Below, one piece after another: positions 1 through 11,334 of a DNA stretch of 64,000 bases. Under the pieces are notes generated by a model that worked only from the letters and a program-made list of their open reading frames with translations, did no database searches and was not told the origin of the DNA. Within the stretch, counting starts at the first letter, position 1. Each line of letters opens with the position of its first letter. Origin of the DNA: Ehretia macrophylla (lineage: Eukaryota > Streptophyta > Magnoliopsida > Boraginales > Ehretiaceae). A program made the translations under genes and the position numbers. The DNA is taken from assembly GCA_037974665.1 (NCBI GenBank), contig CM075764.1, positions 91,580,825-91,644,824 of the forward strand, read 5' to 3'.

Positions 1-693
1 TTCAACCATGCGGTCTACGTCCACGGGACCTCCCTTGGTCCAACAAACCTGTTTATTAAGCAATATAATAAGTTACAACATCAACGGACTTAGACAAATA
101 AAGACTCCTTTTTAACCTTTGACGCCTTGATGGTGAACTGTTCAATGAACTTCGGTTTGGCGAGCTCCCCTCGACTTGCGACGTTCTCTCCCGAGAACAA
201 GACCTTCTTTTCCAGAAGAATGAATAAAAAAGACAATAATCTAATCACTCAAAGACTCATATAATTCGCTCATGACTTACTGTCAAAACAAACAAAGTTG
301 CAACACTTAATACAATCAAAGACTGAAACACAGGCCGTGTTGCAATACCACTTGGAACACTGGACATAAAATTCTCTTGTATTTTTCCTCTCGTTGCACT
401 CTGTCTACCTCCTCCTTTTGCTACAACCTCTGCTTTATATTTATACCCAACTGCCTTCATATCAACACGTCTTGGGCTGCAAGAAAAACCTCATCTCACA
501 AACCCTATTCTTCATTTCCTTGTGAATATGCAATAAATGTCATTCCTTAATCAACACAAATCTTCTTCTCATATGGTAAGTTACCATAAAATTTTTCATG
601 CACAATATAAAAGGTAAAAACACAAGAACTGAAATAGCAAAAGTTTTGTTAAAACATAGCCAATCAAATCCCAATCAATTTAATTGTCTAACA
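1..693 (-). repeat. 3' LTR of SIRE-A (truncated by window edge)
   Basis: Bases 1-693 repeat, with scattered mismatches, the outer two thirds of the LTR at 3937-4944. Both contain the stretch beginning TTCAACCATGCGGTCTACG, at 1 and at about 4254. On the minus strand the LTR begins TGTTAGAC at 693, directly after the purine tract. About 315 bp of its distal end lie outside the window. Confidence 0.9.
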
Positions 694-706
694 ATCTCCC
701 CCTTTG
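694..706 (-). other. polypurine tract of SIRE-A
   Basis: On the minus strand the run AAAGGGGGAGA immediately precedes the TGTTAGA start of the 3' LTR. This is the expected position of the plus-strand priming site for reverse transcription, and a very similar tract lies before the SIRE-B 3' LTR. Confidence 0.85.
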
Positions 707-1917
707 GCTTTGTTTTGGCAAAACCCTTTTAGCACAAGAATGAAAACCTTTTACTGCACAAGTGTAGAGGGCACGTTCCAGCACTGAGGCTGTTGTTTCT
801 GTTGCAATAGTAGGAGTAACACAAGTACAGTAGTACCAGAGCAGTAGGTAAAGAACAAGGTAGCAGAACAACAACACAACATAAGTTATCTCCCCTTTTT
901 TCCAAAATAAACCAAAGTACGAATCTAAAGTTTCGGCATTTGTTCCAACAATGCAGCCCCAGGATCTTTTCCAGTATTTATCTCAACACACAATTAGATT
1001 AGAAATAGCGGAAGCAACATCAATAACAATAATCACTAGTTCATAGTGAAAAAATTTCATCTCTTTTTCTTCCCTCTGAGTTGTTGCACATCATTGGAAC
1101 TAGTGAGAATGTTCTCCCCCTAAATATCTACTTTGTACTCTTCCTGCAAGAACTTTAGTGAACCATTTGAAAAATTATCACAACAATTCAGATTAACTTT
1201 TGTATAAAAAAGTGTCAACACAATGTTATGAGAAAAATTATGATAAACAGGATTATTTCAGATGACTGTTGCAACACAATTCAACTAAACAGAGTATTTT
1301 AACTTTAGCACCCATTCTCTCAGAAACTTGTGACTCAAAAAAAAAAAAAACTTTTTTTTTCGTAAGTAGAAAAGGAAACAATGCATGATATGAACAGGAT
1401 TTGTGAAGTCAACATCAAGAAAAATTACTTATTTAATAGTTAAACCAAACAAAGATTTATAACTTGAACCATGTGTATGTGTGAAAAACTATATAAAGAT
1501 CTTGCTTGAAATTCCTCAGAATCAGGATTTGCAAGATTTAGAATTCAAAGCAACCTGTTCAAACAACCTGATCATCTAGTCACATTGCAAAATTTTTATT
1601 TTCAAAAGAATATTAGACTTGGTAGCTTTCACTCTAGAACCTTCAATCTGATTTAGGTAGCTTTTTCCAGTCTCTACTTTTCTTTCTTTTTTTGTGTTTT
1701 TTTTCCCTTTTTTTCTCGTTTTTTTTTTCTCTTTTCATGAGTGAATAGAGTACATGAATGGATAAAGAGACTTCTCTTTATATCCAAAGTCACTAGGAAG
1801 TTCAAATTCCTATACTTGCAAACCATTAAAATCAGTTTCTCAATCAGATCAAAATATAGTGTGCTCAGCTAATATGGTTTAAGAAATAAAACACAAGCTG
1901 ATTTTACTATTAAACTT
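707..1917 (-). other. non-coding 3' spacer of SIRE-A
   Basis: About 1.2 kb between the RNase H stop and the purine tract carries no credible ORF. It is A/T-rich with T-runs near 1680-1735 and several TGTTGCAACA-like words (for example near 1266). It corresponds to the region after pol in SIRE-B, but the envelope-position ORF found there (24225-25890) is absent, so a second deletion is likely. Confidence 0.6.
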
Positions 1918-3861
1918 TCACATCTCTTGAGTCTCTTCGCAATCATGTTTCAGTTTATGATACAACATTAAAAAACTATAAATTCCTAATTTTTTTCTCA
2001 AAGTCTCATATCTCATAGAATTTGGTGTCTTGGTAACAATATCTGTTAGTTGATTTTTTGTTGCAACATAGTTTGAAACAACCTTTTTATGCTCTACTAG
2101 ACAGAGTAAAACTGATTTTCTTACCCAAATTTGTTTCACTTTTTGTTGCGACAAATTCGCTTTCATTTGAGGTGGCCTCCTAAACTTATCATGAACAAAG
2201 GGTTTAACAAACTTATCTCTTTTCAGCATGTCAATGTACCTGTAGTATCGTGATCTGATGTGTCCAGGAGTGTGGCAAAAATGACAAACTAGCACAAACT
2301 TCTTTTTCTTAAATTCTGGAATTTTACTCTCTGTTGTAGCTTTTGTTGCAACATCAATTGCGACATCAGTAGTCATGTCATTTTGTTTTGTTGCACCATT
2401 TGATTCTAGCATTGGCCCTCCATTTTCTCTAACAAAGGTTATTTTTTTAGATGGTTCACCTCCATAAAATCCAAGTCCCGTGTGATCACTGCTTGATTTT
2501 TGGATTGATAGCACGTAATCGAGCTTTTCAGTCTCACAATTTAGCATTTTTACATTTTGCTGAATTTGTTTCAGCTTTTGTTACAACATTTGAGTTTCTT
2601 GTAGTCTTTTAGCAGCCAGATCTTGATGAATTTTTGCTGTATTTTCCAGATCAGATTTTTGCATCGACACTTCTGTGATCCTCACCTTCATGTCACGATT
2701 TTTCTTGCACACGATCAACCAATTTTTGTACATCTCTTTGTAGGCTTTCAAGATGTCTTCTATATCCAAATCATCATCACTTTCTAACTCTAAGTTGCAC
2801 GTTTCTTCATCTGTTGCAACACTGTTTACACCATCTTCTATGCTTACCTTATCATCACGTTGGACTGTTGCGACATTTAATGCAACAATGTTGTTGGTGT
2901 ACTCTTCATCACTCTCCGTATATTCCTTCAAATCTTCATCAGTCGAGGTGATGTTCATGGCCTTTTTCTTATTCTTTATAATGTTTCCATATTCAGATTG
3001 CATATGTCCAAATCCTTCACATTCATGACAATGTATTCTTTTTTTCTTCTTCAAGATTTCAGAATTTGATGAGACATTCTGCTTCTCCAATATTTTCAGC
3101 ACTTTGTTGACATTCTTTGTGAGTAAGGCTAAAGATTCATTGACACCATCAGAAGAGTATTGATCATCTTGATTTTTGAAACTTGTTTTTAAGGCAATGC
3201 TATTTTCTTTCTTCTTTTGTTTGAACTTCATTTCAAACATCTGAAGAGAGCCCATTAACTCATCAATCTTGATTTCATCAACATTTTTGGACTCTTCTAT
3301 TGCTGCAACTTTGATAGCAAACCTGTCTGGAAGTGATCTTAGTACTTTTCTTACCAACTTCGAATCTGAATATTTTTCCCCGAAGGCAAAGGCCTCATTT
3401 GCAATATCATACAACCTGGCATTGAACACCATGATAGTTTCATCTTCCTTCATCTTCAATTCTTCAAATCTTGTCGCAAGAATTTAAAGTTTTGATACCT
3501 TTATAGCTGTAGTGCCTTCATATGCCATCTCCAATATCACCCATGCATCTTTGGCTGATTCACATGTTGAAATCAATTTGAATTGATTTATGTCAACGAT
3601 ATTGAAGATAGCATTCAATGCTTGGGAATTGTAATTTGCCAATAAATCTTGTGCTTTGGTCCATTGTGTTTTAGGTTTTCGTGCAATATTGCCTTGTGCA
3701 TCGATAATTGTAGGATGCACCCAACCTGTTAGAATTGATTTCCAAGCTTTTTCATCAATGGACTTGATAAACGCCCTCATGCGTACCTTCCAGTATGAGT
3801 AGTTTGAGCCATTCAATAGTGGTGGTTTAGTAATTGAACATCCATCCCACAAAGTATCCAT
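1918..3861 (-). pseudogene. SIRE-A gag joined to RNase H C-terminus (deletion derivative)
   Basis: The first in-frame ATG is at 3861 (MDTLWDGCSITKPP), as in other Copia gags. The reading continues in three pieces, about 3861-3484, 3459-2581 and 2547-1918, separated by stops. The N-terminal part is UBN2-like capsid (ANYSYWK-type motif, seen here as SNYSYWKVRMRAF). A zinc knuckle with the CHECEGFGH core lies near 3030, with its last Cys lost to Y, and a second one (CHFCHTPGH) near 2270. Around 2105-2085 the sequence jumps from the gag-protease linker (VRKSVLLCL) to RNase H end sequence (NQLTDIVTK, then LRKKLGIYS), staying open. Protease, integrase and RT are absent. Several codons are stops, so no full Gag is made from this copy. 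Confidence 0.85.
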
Positions 3862-3920
3862 ATATATTCCTGCAAAAAAACAACTTTCTCCCAAGAATCT
3901 AACCGAATTAGTTTGTAATT

Positions 3921-3934
3921 TGCTCTTGATGCCA
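3921..3934 (-). other. primer binding site of SIRE-A
   Basis: The minus strand reads TGGCATCAAGAGCA two bases inside the 5' LTR. It is a mutated form of TGGTATCAGAGC, the complement of the initiator-Met tRNA 3' end used by most plant Copia elements. The intact form is present in SIRE-B at 12325-12336. Confidence 0.85.
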
Positions 3935-3936
3935 CT

Positions 3937-4944
3937 TGTTAAAAGTTGTGCAGTATAAGCATGGATTAATTTCTTAGCAAGATGGCTAATTTGCTTAATC
4001 GATGAAGCTCTGCGATGAAAACTAAAAATGGATGTAATAACTTGGTGTAAACTAATTATGTTACAATTCTGTTACAGGTGATGTTGCAACATTAACTGGA
4101 ATATCAGTTCTATCACAAACCATTAACAATATGTTTCTCTAATTGCTTAGTTAGTTTATTCCACTTAATGTTCCAACATAAGTAGTAATAGTAAACAACA
4201 GTGGAAAGATAAAGCTTGTAAAAGAAACAAAGACACCAAGATTTAACGTGGTTCAACCATGCGGTCTACGTCCACGGGACCTCCCTTGACCTGACAAACC
4301 TGTTTATTAAGCAATATAATAAGTTATAACATCAACGGACTTACATAAGTAAAGACTCCCTCTTAACTTTTGATGCCTTGATGGTGAACTCTTCAATGAA
4401 CTTCAATTTGGCGAGCTCCCCTCGACTTGCGATGTTCTTTCCCGAGAACAACACCTTCTTCTCTCGAAGAATGAATAAAAAAGATAATAATCTAATCACT
4501 CAAAGACTCATATAATTCGCTCATGACTCACTGTCGAAACAAACAAAGTTGGAACACTTAATACAATCAAAGACTGAAACACAGGTCATGTTGCAATACC
4601 ACTTGGAACATTGGACAGAAAATTCTCTTGTATTTTTCCTCTCGTTGCACTCTATCTACCTCATCCTTTTGCTACAACCTCTGCTTTATATTTATACCCA
4701 ACTGCCTTCATATCAACACGTCTTGGGCTGCAAGAAAAACCTCATCTCACAAACCCTATTCTTCATTTCCTTGTGAATATGCAATAAATATCATTCCTTA
4801 ATCAACACAAATCTTCTTCTCATATGGTAAGTTACCATAAGACTTTTCTTGGACAATATAAAAGGTAAAAACACAAGAATGGAAATAGCAAAAGTTTTGC
4901 TAAAACATAGCCAATCAAATCCCAATCAATAGAATTGTCTAACA
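3937..4944 (-). repeat. 5' LTR of SIRE-A (1008 bp)
   Basis: This complete LTR begins TGTTAGAC at 4944 on the minus strand and ends in AACA at 3937. It aligns with 1-693 and, as the reverse complement, with the SIRE-B LTRs (988 and 999 bp). It carries the direct repeat of the window's first bases at about 4254. Confidence 0.92.
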
Positions 4945-4949
4945 TATTC

Positions 4950-5124
4950 CATTTTCCAATTTCACTAAGGATTGATACATAAAATAACTTCTTATTTGAG
5001 TATGGTGGGGATCTCATTATTGCCGGATCCAATGCCTACATTGCTTTTGCGGGTAAAAGAGTAATTGAATAAACATTAAATAAAACAAAAAAGAGAAGAT
5101 TGACACATCATTGTTCAAACAATC
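4950..5124. other. short spacer, no feature seen
   Basis: About 175 bp of A/T-rich sequence lie between the outer end of SIRE-A and the stop codon of the F-box pseudogene. This is probably the former 3' UTR of that gene, so SIRE-A landed just downstream of it. Confidence 0.5.
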
Positions 5125-6840
5125 TCAATAAAATGTAATTTCACATTTTTCAGATCCTCGGAAAAACATTGATATCTTTTGAAGCAATTGAAATTTTGCC
5201 TCAAGGTCAAGTGTACTTGCAGCCTTTATTTTCATTGTTCTCAAGACTTTAGCATGCTTCAGAATGTAAGCTACCATTGCATGTTCGTCTTCCACTCCCT
5301 CGAATTCAAGAATTGACATTTTCTAAAAGCATGACAAGAAGCATATGGGCACTTTCTCAGGTTCACTCCAGCATGTCACATGTGCATCTTTATAACCAAA
5401 ATACTGCAGCAGAAACAGAAAAAAGTTAAGATGTTTACCGATTAAAAAAGAAACCCACCCCCCTCCCTCCCACCCCACACTAACCCTCCCGCAACTCTCT
5501 CTCTATGGGCTTTTGCTGACCTTTATAACAAGAAATTCTAATGTATTCAAGCCTTTAACCAAGTCTAGCAGTGAATTCCAGCCACAGTATTTAACTTCCA
5601 CACCCAATCAAGTTAGTCTCTGAAAGCTTGAGACCACGCCAGCATGGCTAAGAGCCTTCACAAAACCCATATTAATAGTTTAGAGGATACCATGATGCAA
5701 AGATTGACATTCAACTTACTTCAAAAGTACACAGATATGAAAAGTACTTGAAACACAATATAATGAGATTATACACGAAGAGAAGTAAACAAATATGTAT
5801 TAATTAAAACTTCAATTCACAAAATTTTCAAACTCACTTGAATAACAAGAATGTAAGATAAAAAATTAACAGTTTACCTTAAGAATATCACCCCTTAAAA
5901 GTAGATACTTGACGTTATGAACACCTTGAAAAAGTTTAAGTATAGATTTGGAGTAACGATTGTTATCAATCAGCAGAACATTTGCTCTATCTTTTATATA
6001 TTTCCTCCAAATATATGCTTTCTCTAGCGAGCATAAGCTTCCAATAAAGAAGTCCCTCGACAAAGTGTCAGATAGATGAAGGTATGTAAGTGTAGGAGTA
6101 TTTATCTCAAGCTTGTAGTCAATCTCTTTACGGAAGATGTGCCGTGTTTGGTAAAATAAGAAGGTGAGATTTCTCAATGTTGGAGAAGACATGGTAAAGG
6201 TGACCACATCATCATATAGATGTCTTTGAATATAAAGAGTCTTGAGTGATGAACAACCAGATATAAGGTTACGCATAGATTCATCGCATTGGTACCTCAC
6301 AAATTCGAGACGAAGGGTTTTGAGATTTAGAAGAAAAACCAAGCTTGGAACATTGAGACTCATGCCCCTTCTTAGAACAATAACCTCTAGACTCTTACAA
6401 GTGAAAAGACTACAAGACAACTTAATGTGTGGATCAGAAGAGGACTGATATCGTAAACAAAACACAAGCACTTTAACGTTCCTAGCAACTGCAGTAGCTA
6501 TCCAAGTAGTAACATCATACACCTCACAATATTTGTCAATCTTAAGAGAAAACTAGTCTATGGTTTGTTCGTTGAGGAATATCAAAACCGTGTTAACAAA
6601 ATGTGCGAACTTAATTTTCGTGGCTTTTCCTGAGATATCATTGAAGATGAGATTGTGGATATTTGTCCAGAGGAATTTCCACCTTTTTGATAGCAAGCTG
6701 GTGGCCACAGTATCCTTTGTTGGAAGAAGAGAGAGTATGTGACAAAGAATAGATTCTGGCAAGTTACTAAACCTATCAACATCAGTTGAAGGTCGTTGGC
6801 GCTTATGGCAAGAAGGTCTTGCAATTGCAAGCTATGACAT
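5125..6840 (-). pseudogene. F-box/FBD protein pseudogene (paralogue of the gene at 28634-31684)
   Basis: Three exons are recognisable by alignment to the intact paralogue: 6840-5878, 5655-5521 and 5403-5125, all phase 0 with GT/AG borders preserved. F-box residues (LPTKDTVATSLLSKRWKFLW), LRR-like strands and a C-terminal FBD domain (VAYILKHAKVLRT) are present. Function would be as the substrate receptor of an SCF ubiquitin ligase. Four in-frame stops break it: TAG as codon 3 (6832-6834), TAG shortly after the F-box (about 6554), TGA in exon 2 (5608-5610, where the paralogue has CGA) and TAG in exon 3 (5323-5325). The length is otherwise nearly the same as the intact gene, so it decayed by point mutation after duplication. 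Intron 1 is 222 bp, against 1542 bp in the paralogue. Confidence 0.92.
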
Positions 6841-7195
6841 ATTATTCAGAATGGTAGGAACACTTTAATGGAAAAATAGGAAATAGTGTAGGGTTTTGAT
6901 TACTTTTCTGGGTTTTGGGTTGTGTAACTTGATTTCTTGATTTCTTCCCTAAACCCTATATATAGAAGAGAAAGACGGGGGGTGGGTTGTGTACAGTGTA
7001 GGGTTTCGATTATTGTTTTGGGTTTTCGATTGTGTACACAAACGCCAACTAGACTTCTTGCTAGATATGTATGTATAGGGACGAGATAGAGAGACAAAGG
7101 CGATGTGAGGTAAAAGAGAGTAAAAGATGTGTAATAAATGAAATTCAACAGTAACATGTAAGTAATGCTGGCTCAACAACTATAGTGGAATTTGT
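6841..7195. other. upstream region of the F-box pseudogene with an unoccupied Copia site
   Basis: This holds no gene. The segment from about 7130 to 7184 is homologous to 59325-59375, and 7185 onward is homologous to 27694 onward. In both of those places a C2 Copia LTR adjoins the homologous base, so ACTAT at 7180-7184 marks the empty, pre-insertion target site. Confidence 0.7.
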
Positions 7196-7295
7196 TAAGT
7201 ATATTCAGCCCCACTGAAGATAATATTTGCATCCGCCCGTGTGAAGTCTTTCTTAGGTTGTTCTAGTAGGTCACCATATTTGGTGGATAGGAAAA
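7196..7295 (-). pseudogene. fragment of an unrecognised last exon (copy 1)
   Basis: After a possible acceptor (CATACAATACAG) the minus strand reads KYGDLLEQPKKDFTRA and stops at 7196-7198. It aligns with the better copy at 27686-27853 (shared core LLEQPKKDFT) but lacks about 50 bp at its start and has a 2-nt deletion that shifts the end. The stretch SVGLN is still readable in the other frame. I do not recognise the protein. Its place, on the same strand and just upstream of the F-box pseudogene, suggests it is the 3' end of a neighbouring gene duplicated with the F-box unit. Confidence 0.5.
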
Positions 7296-7584
7296 CTGTA
7301 TTGTATGCGCATATACACACACAAAAGATATCAATGTATATATATATGTGTGTGTCTGTTGATATCTCATTTCTTAAAATAGGTTAAGAATTAATTGTGT
7401 TATTTTTGTTGAATTTAAGATACTTAGTGTTTGTTTGGAAGTGTTCTTGTTTTTTTATTTTTCTAAAACAGTTTCTGAGAACAGTTTTCAAAAATAATTT
7501 TTAAAAACAAAAAAAGAAAAAAACGTACTTGCATATAAATGTTCTCTAAATAAGTTCTTAAGATTAACATACCTTTAAAATTAT

Positions 7585-7945
7585 ACACACACACACACAT
7601 TCACTCATACTCACACACATACACTCACACATACACATACACTCATACACACACACATATACAACACATACATACACACAATCACACATACACATATACA
7701 TACACTCTCTCACACACACACACACTCACACATACACACATACATATACTCACACACACATACGCACACTCACTTACACATACACACACACATATACTCA
7801 TACACACACTCACACATATACACACATACACATACTTACACACTCTTACACACACACACACACTCACACATATATACTCTCTCTCATATACACACACACA
7901 CACACACTCATACACACACATATACATACACACACACACATATAA
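7585..7945. repeat. CA-rich imperfect microsatellite
   Basis: About 360 bp are almost entirely CA/TA/CT dinucleotide variants (CACACATACAC-type). Open frames across it encode only VCV/THT-like low-complexity peptide and are not genes. Confidence 0.95.
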
Positions 7946-8310
7946 ATCCATTTTATATGCTTTATAAGACTTTCCTTTTACATGTACTTTCTTTTTATTT
8001 AAAAGAAAGAAAACAACCATTGCCCATGATTTTCTTCCCTCTGTAGAAGGCGGTTCGAAGGGAAGAAAAACAAAAATAGAAATCGATGAAGGGAATAAAG
8101 AAGTGATCCTAGAAAGAAAGAAGAGATAAGGTCTTATTGAAAAGAGATCCACGAATCCATAAATCGAATAAAGATATCACCACTAGTGAAGACCTTATTG
8201 TAACTTATTCAGGTTCATAACGCCTCTTAAGACAAGTTTGACTATGTTGGGGATGAAAGCACGCATCCCGCCACAAGGCCAAGGCGAGACTTTAATGTCA
8301 TCATTGCAAT
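7946..8310. other. unique spacer between two microsatellites, no gene seen
   Basis: About 365 bp of non-repetitive sequence separate the CA-rich and TG-rich blocks. No convincing ORF or known element was recognised. Confidence 0.5.
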
Positions 8311-8553
8311 TATAGTGAGTGTATGAGTGTGTGTGTGTGAAAGAGTATACGAGTATGTTTGTATGAGTGTGTATGTGTGAAAGAGAGTGCGTGTATGTGT
8401 GTGTGTGTATATGTGTGTATGTGTGTAAGTGTGTGTGTGTGTGTGTGTAAGTGTGTTTGTGTGTATGTGTGAATGTGTGTAGGTATGTGTAAGTGTATGT
8501 TTGTGTGTATATGTGTGTATGAGTATGTGTGTGTGTGTGTGTGAGAGAAAAAT
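8311..8553. repeat. TG-rich imperfect microsatellite
   Basis: About 240 bp of GTGTGTATGTG-type dinucleotides are approximately complementary to the CA block at 7585-7945. Long minus-strand frames through it are pure THTHT low complexity. Confidence 0.95.
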
Positions 8554-8584
8554 ATAGTGTATGTATGAAGTCCCACACAAAACC

Positions 8585-8990
8585 CCATATTCATATCATA
8601 TCATTTAATATGCATTTATATCAGTTTGCGTGCATTTGAATGGTTTTATGTACATTTATATTCACTTATGTGCATTTACGTGTTTTAGATGTCGTAGACA
8701 TTAATTAAACACTATTGATGCAAGACTAGTAACTAAGTTAAAACACAACCAAATAGCAAGCTAGAAGATAATATTTAGTTAGAAGGGTAACGTAGTCATT
8801 TGGGCTAATAACAAAATATCCTACCTACTATTTTATGTCTTCCAAAGCAAAAACAGACACAAACGCATGATTTACACATATACACACACTACACGGCTGA
8901 GAGAGGAAGAAAGAAAAGAAGAAGAAAGGAAGAAGGAGAAGAAGAAGGAGAACCAAGCTACCACTAAGCATTGTCAAGCTATTCTCTTGC
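8585..8990 (+). repeat. diverged fragment of the LTR-like element at 14631-17063
   Basis: From about 8585 the sequence follows the first 400 bp or so of the 14631 element in order. It shares AATATGCATTTATATC, TGCATTTACGTGTTTT-like and GTATTAATTAAAC-like stretches, then a purine-rich AGAAGAAAG tract. The rest is missing. Its left edge abuts the TG repeat and its right edge the C2 Copia remnant, so it is a truncated relic. Confidence 0.65.
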
Positions 8991-9009
8991 TCCTACAAGA
9001 TTTGTTAGG

Positions 9010-11334
9010 GAGATAGTCATTAATTGCAACTGTAGGCACAAAGGGTCCAATAGAAAAAAATGAGTAAGAATTTTCAGGCAACTTAGTTTGTGAATTTAGT
9101 GAGCCAGAGATACTTGGAGAGGTTTTAGAACAAGAGGTAACAAAGTGGCAAAGGGAAAGAGTTCTTCATCAAAAAGAACGTGACATGATACATACACATG
9201 ACTTGTTGATTTGTCATAGTATCGATACCCCTATAGCTATCAATATACCCAATAAACACGCATGGAAAAGATTTGAGGCTTAACTTTTCTGATCTTGTTG
9301 CACCCTAGTAAAGGAAATAGAGGCAACCAAACACGCGTAATAGGGGATAGTCGAGGCCTGATTATGAATATTCCCAAAAGGAAATAGACGTGACAAAACA
9401 ATTGTTGGAAGACGGTTAATTAAATGAACCACAATTGTAAAAGTTTCCAGCCAAAAATGTTTGGGAACTAAAGATTCAAACATAACAGTAGTCCCTAATT
9501 TTATAATGTGTCTGGTTTTTATTTCAAAAGCCTATTTTTATATGGAGTGTAGGGACAAGAAATTCGATATTGAATGCCTATACTACTAATAAGCATTTTA
9601 AACAATCTTGAGTGATTTCATTTGCACCATCGTGCTGAAAAATTTTAATACAAGTATTGAGAAAAAAAATTCAGAGGGCTGCTTAAAATGATCAAAAGCA
9701 TCCATACAGTCATTTTTATTTCTTAATAGGTATAGCCAGGTAGACCGACTGAAATCATCAACAAAAATTACAAAAAATTGAAGACTAGGAAAAGATGTGA
9801 CAGCGGTAGGATCCTATATGTTATAGTGTACAAGGTCTAATGAATTACTAGATTTGTGACTAGAACTAGAAAAAGAAAGCTTGGTACTCTTCCCCAAGTA
9901 GTACATAGGTTATTCACTAATAAAAAATTAGAAAACTGGAGTCGATCTTGAGACCGTAACATTGTGAGAATGGATTGTGGCGTGTGAACGAGCTAATGGT
10001 ACGTCATAAAAATACCAACGCATAAGAGGCAAAAAAAGCAGAATGAGTGTGAGGAGATGAAGTAGATTACAGTAGAATACTATATAGATTGGACTTAACG
10101 TGGCACGTGAGTAATAAAGTAGACAACGCAAGAAAAAAGGAAAAATTCGAGTGAGGCCAGGTTAGCTTTCAAAAATTAAGAGACCGAAAACAAATTTGTG
10201 CTTAAACTATGAACACATAGAATATTGCATAATTTAAACAATGAGAATAAATAGATGAACCAGTATGAGAAATCGATAGGGTTTTACTATCCCCAATGGC
10301 TACCTAGTTCAAACTAGAATACAGTTACATCTGTTGAATAAGAGAAGGATCTGATGTCATGTGAGAAGATGCCCTAGATTCTGGAATCCACAGTTAGACT
10401 GTGTATTAAGGGGGCCAGAGAGGACAGAGTTGTGGCACTGATGATAGCGGAAAAAGTGATTTGTGTTGGAGTTATTTCTTGATTGAGAGTACCTGTATCG
10501 ACACTTAATTGCTGTATGGCCAAATTTTGTAACAAATTTGACACTTTGTCTTAGAAGTGTAGATGGTAGGCGGTCTGCATTAGGAGAAGAATTGTTATTG
10601 TAATTTGATGATGAGTGACCAGACTTGATGCTAGATGTGGAGGACAAAACATCATGAGTTATGTTGGTAGATTAAAGTTAGGCATTCAATGCTGTAGTGG
10701 TCAAGGAGGCATTGACACACGAAGCATATGAATCATAAAGCAACACGCGCTACTCAAAGGTTAAAATCTTGGATCACAGCTGATTAACAAAAGAGGAACA
10801 ACCAAATTTTCAATAGAAGTGACAAATGAGCAATACCTCATTCAAAAGGCCATTGAGAGTAACCAGAACCAGATCTGATCTAGATAACGAATGACTAGTG
10901 GCTGTTAGAGTAGAGGCCAACTTGTGAATAGACTGAAGGTATTCAGCCCCTGATTATGAGTCTTTCTTGAGAGAATGAAGTTGGGCACATAATAACAATT
11001 TTTGTGCCATGGATTACTGCAAAAATGACTCATCCAGTGAGACCCAGATAACACGAGCAAACTCATAACCAAGGGTCGAATGCACAAGGGACTCAGAGAG
11101 TATTGCAGTGAGATGCGCCATTATGAAGTTATCATAGCATGTCTAGTTTTCAAGAGTTTTGGAGAAGACAACATTCGTTGAGGAAGAAGTGTCATTATCC
11201 CTTGAGGAAGATTTGTCAAAAGGTGCAGGCTTAGTCACAGTACCATCAATGTAGCCCAAAAGCTTGTTAAAAGTAAATAAGTTGACGATCTGGGACTTCT
11301 AAGTGAGGTAATTGGTGTTGCCAAAGATAACTGT
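9010..11334 (-). pseudogene. C2a: degenerate short-LTR Copia gag-protease-integrase remnant
   Basis: Reading on the minus strand from the SIRE-B insertion point, there is a Copia gag start region (continuing from 27453), a capsid segment near 11087-10905 and a knuckle-like KFGHTAIKC near 10500. A relic protease motif lies near 10380, then integrase relics including HFWLETFTIVVHLINRLPT (9460-9400), and FDEELFPFATL, normally between integrase and RT, near 9150. Stops and frameshifts occur throughout, and RT and RNase H are missing. The retained order shows it was an ordinary Copia polyprotein. SIRE-B is inserted in its gag, and its 5' LTR is at 27547-27688. Lineage (Retrofit-like) is a guess from the short LTR and knuckle context. 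Confidence 0.8.

Larger units (their letters stand above)
1..4944 (-). mobile_element. SIRE-A: internally deleted SIRE-type Copia element (partial)
   Basis: This Ty1/Copia element on the minus strand runs off the left edge of the window. It shows a 5' LTR (3937-4944), a Met-tRNA-type primer site, gag, an abrupt jump to the C-terminus of RNase H, a purine tract and a truncated 3' LTR (1-693). Its gag and LTR sequence match SIRE-B at 11335-27389. The internal part is only about 3.2 kb, against about 8.3 kb in SIRE-B once the latter's nested insertions are removed. Protease, integrase, most of RT/RNase H and the envelope-position ORF are missing, so it is a non-autonomous derivative. The outer end is followed by TATTC (4945-4949); the partner target-site copy lies outside the window. 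Confidence 0.9.

Noticed and set aside
1-4944. Reading SIRE-A as a complete element with LTRs 1-693 and 3937-4944
   Set aside because: The left LTR lacks about 315 bp and its target duplication, both outside the window, so completeness cannot be claimed.
7682-8594. Several long open frames (up to 156 codons) on the minus strand in the CA/TG region
   Set aside because: They are pure dinucleotide translations (VCVC, THTH) created by the microsatellites, with no domain or codon signal.
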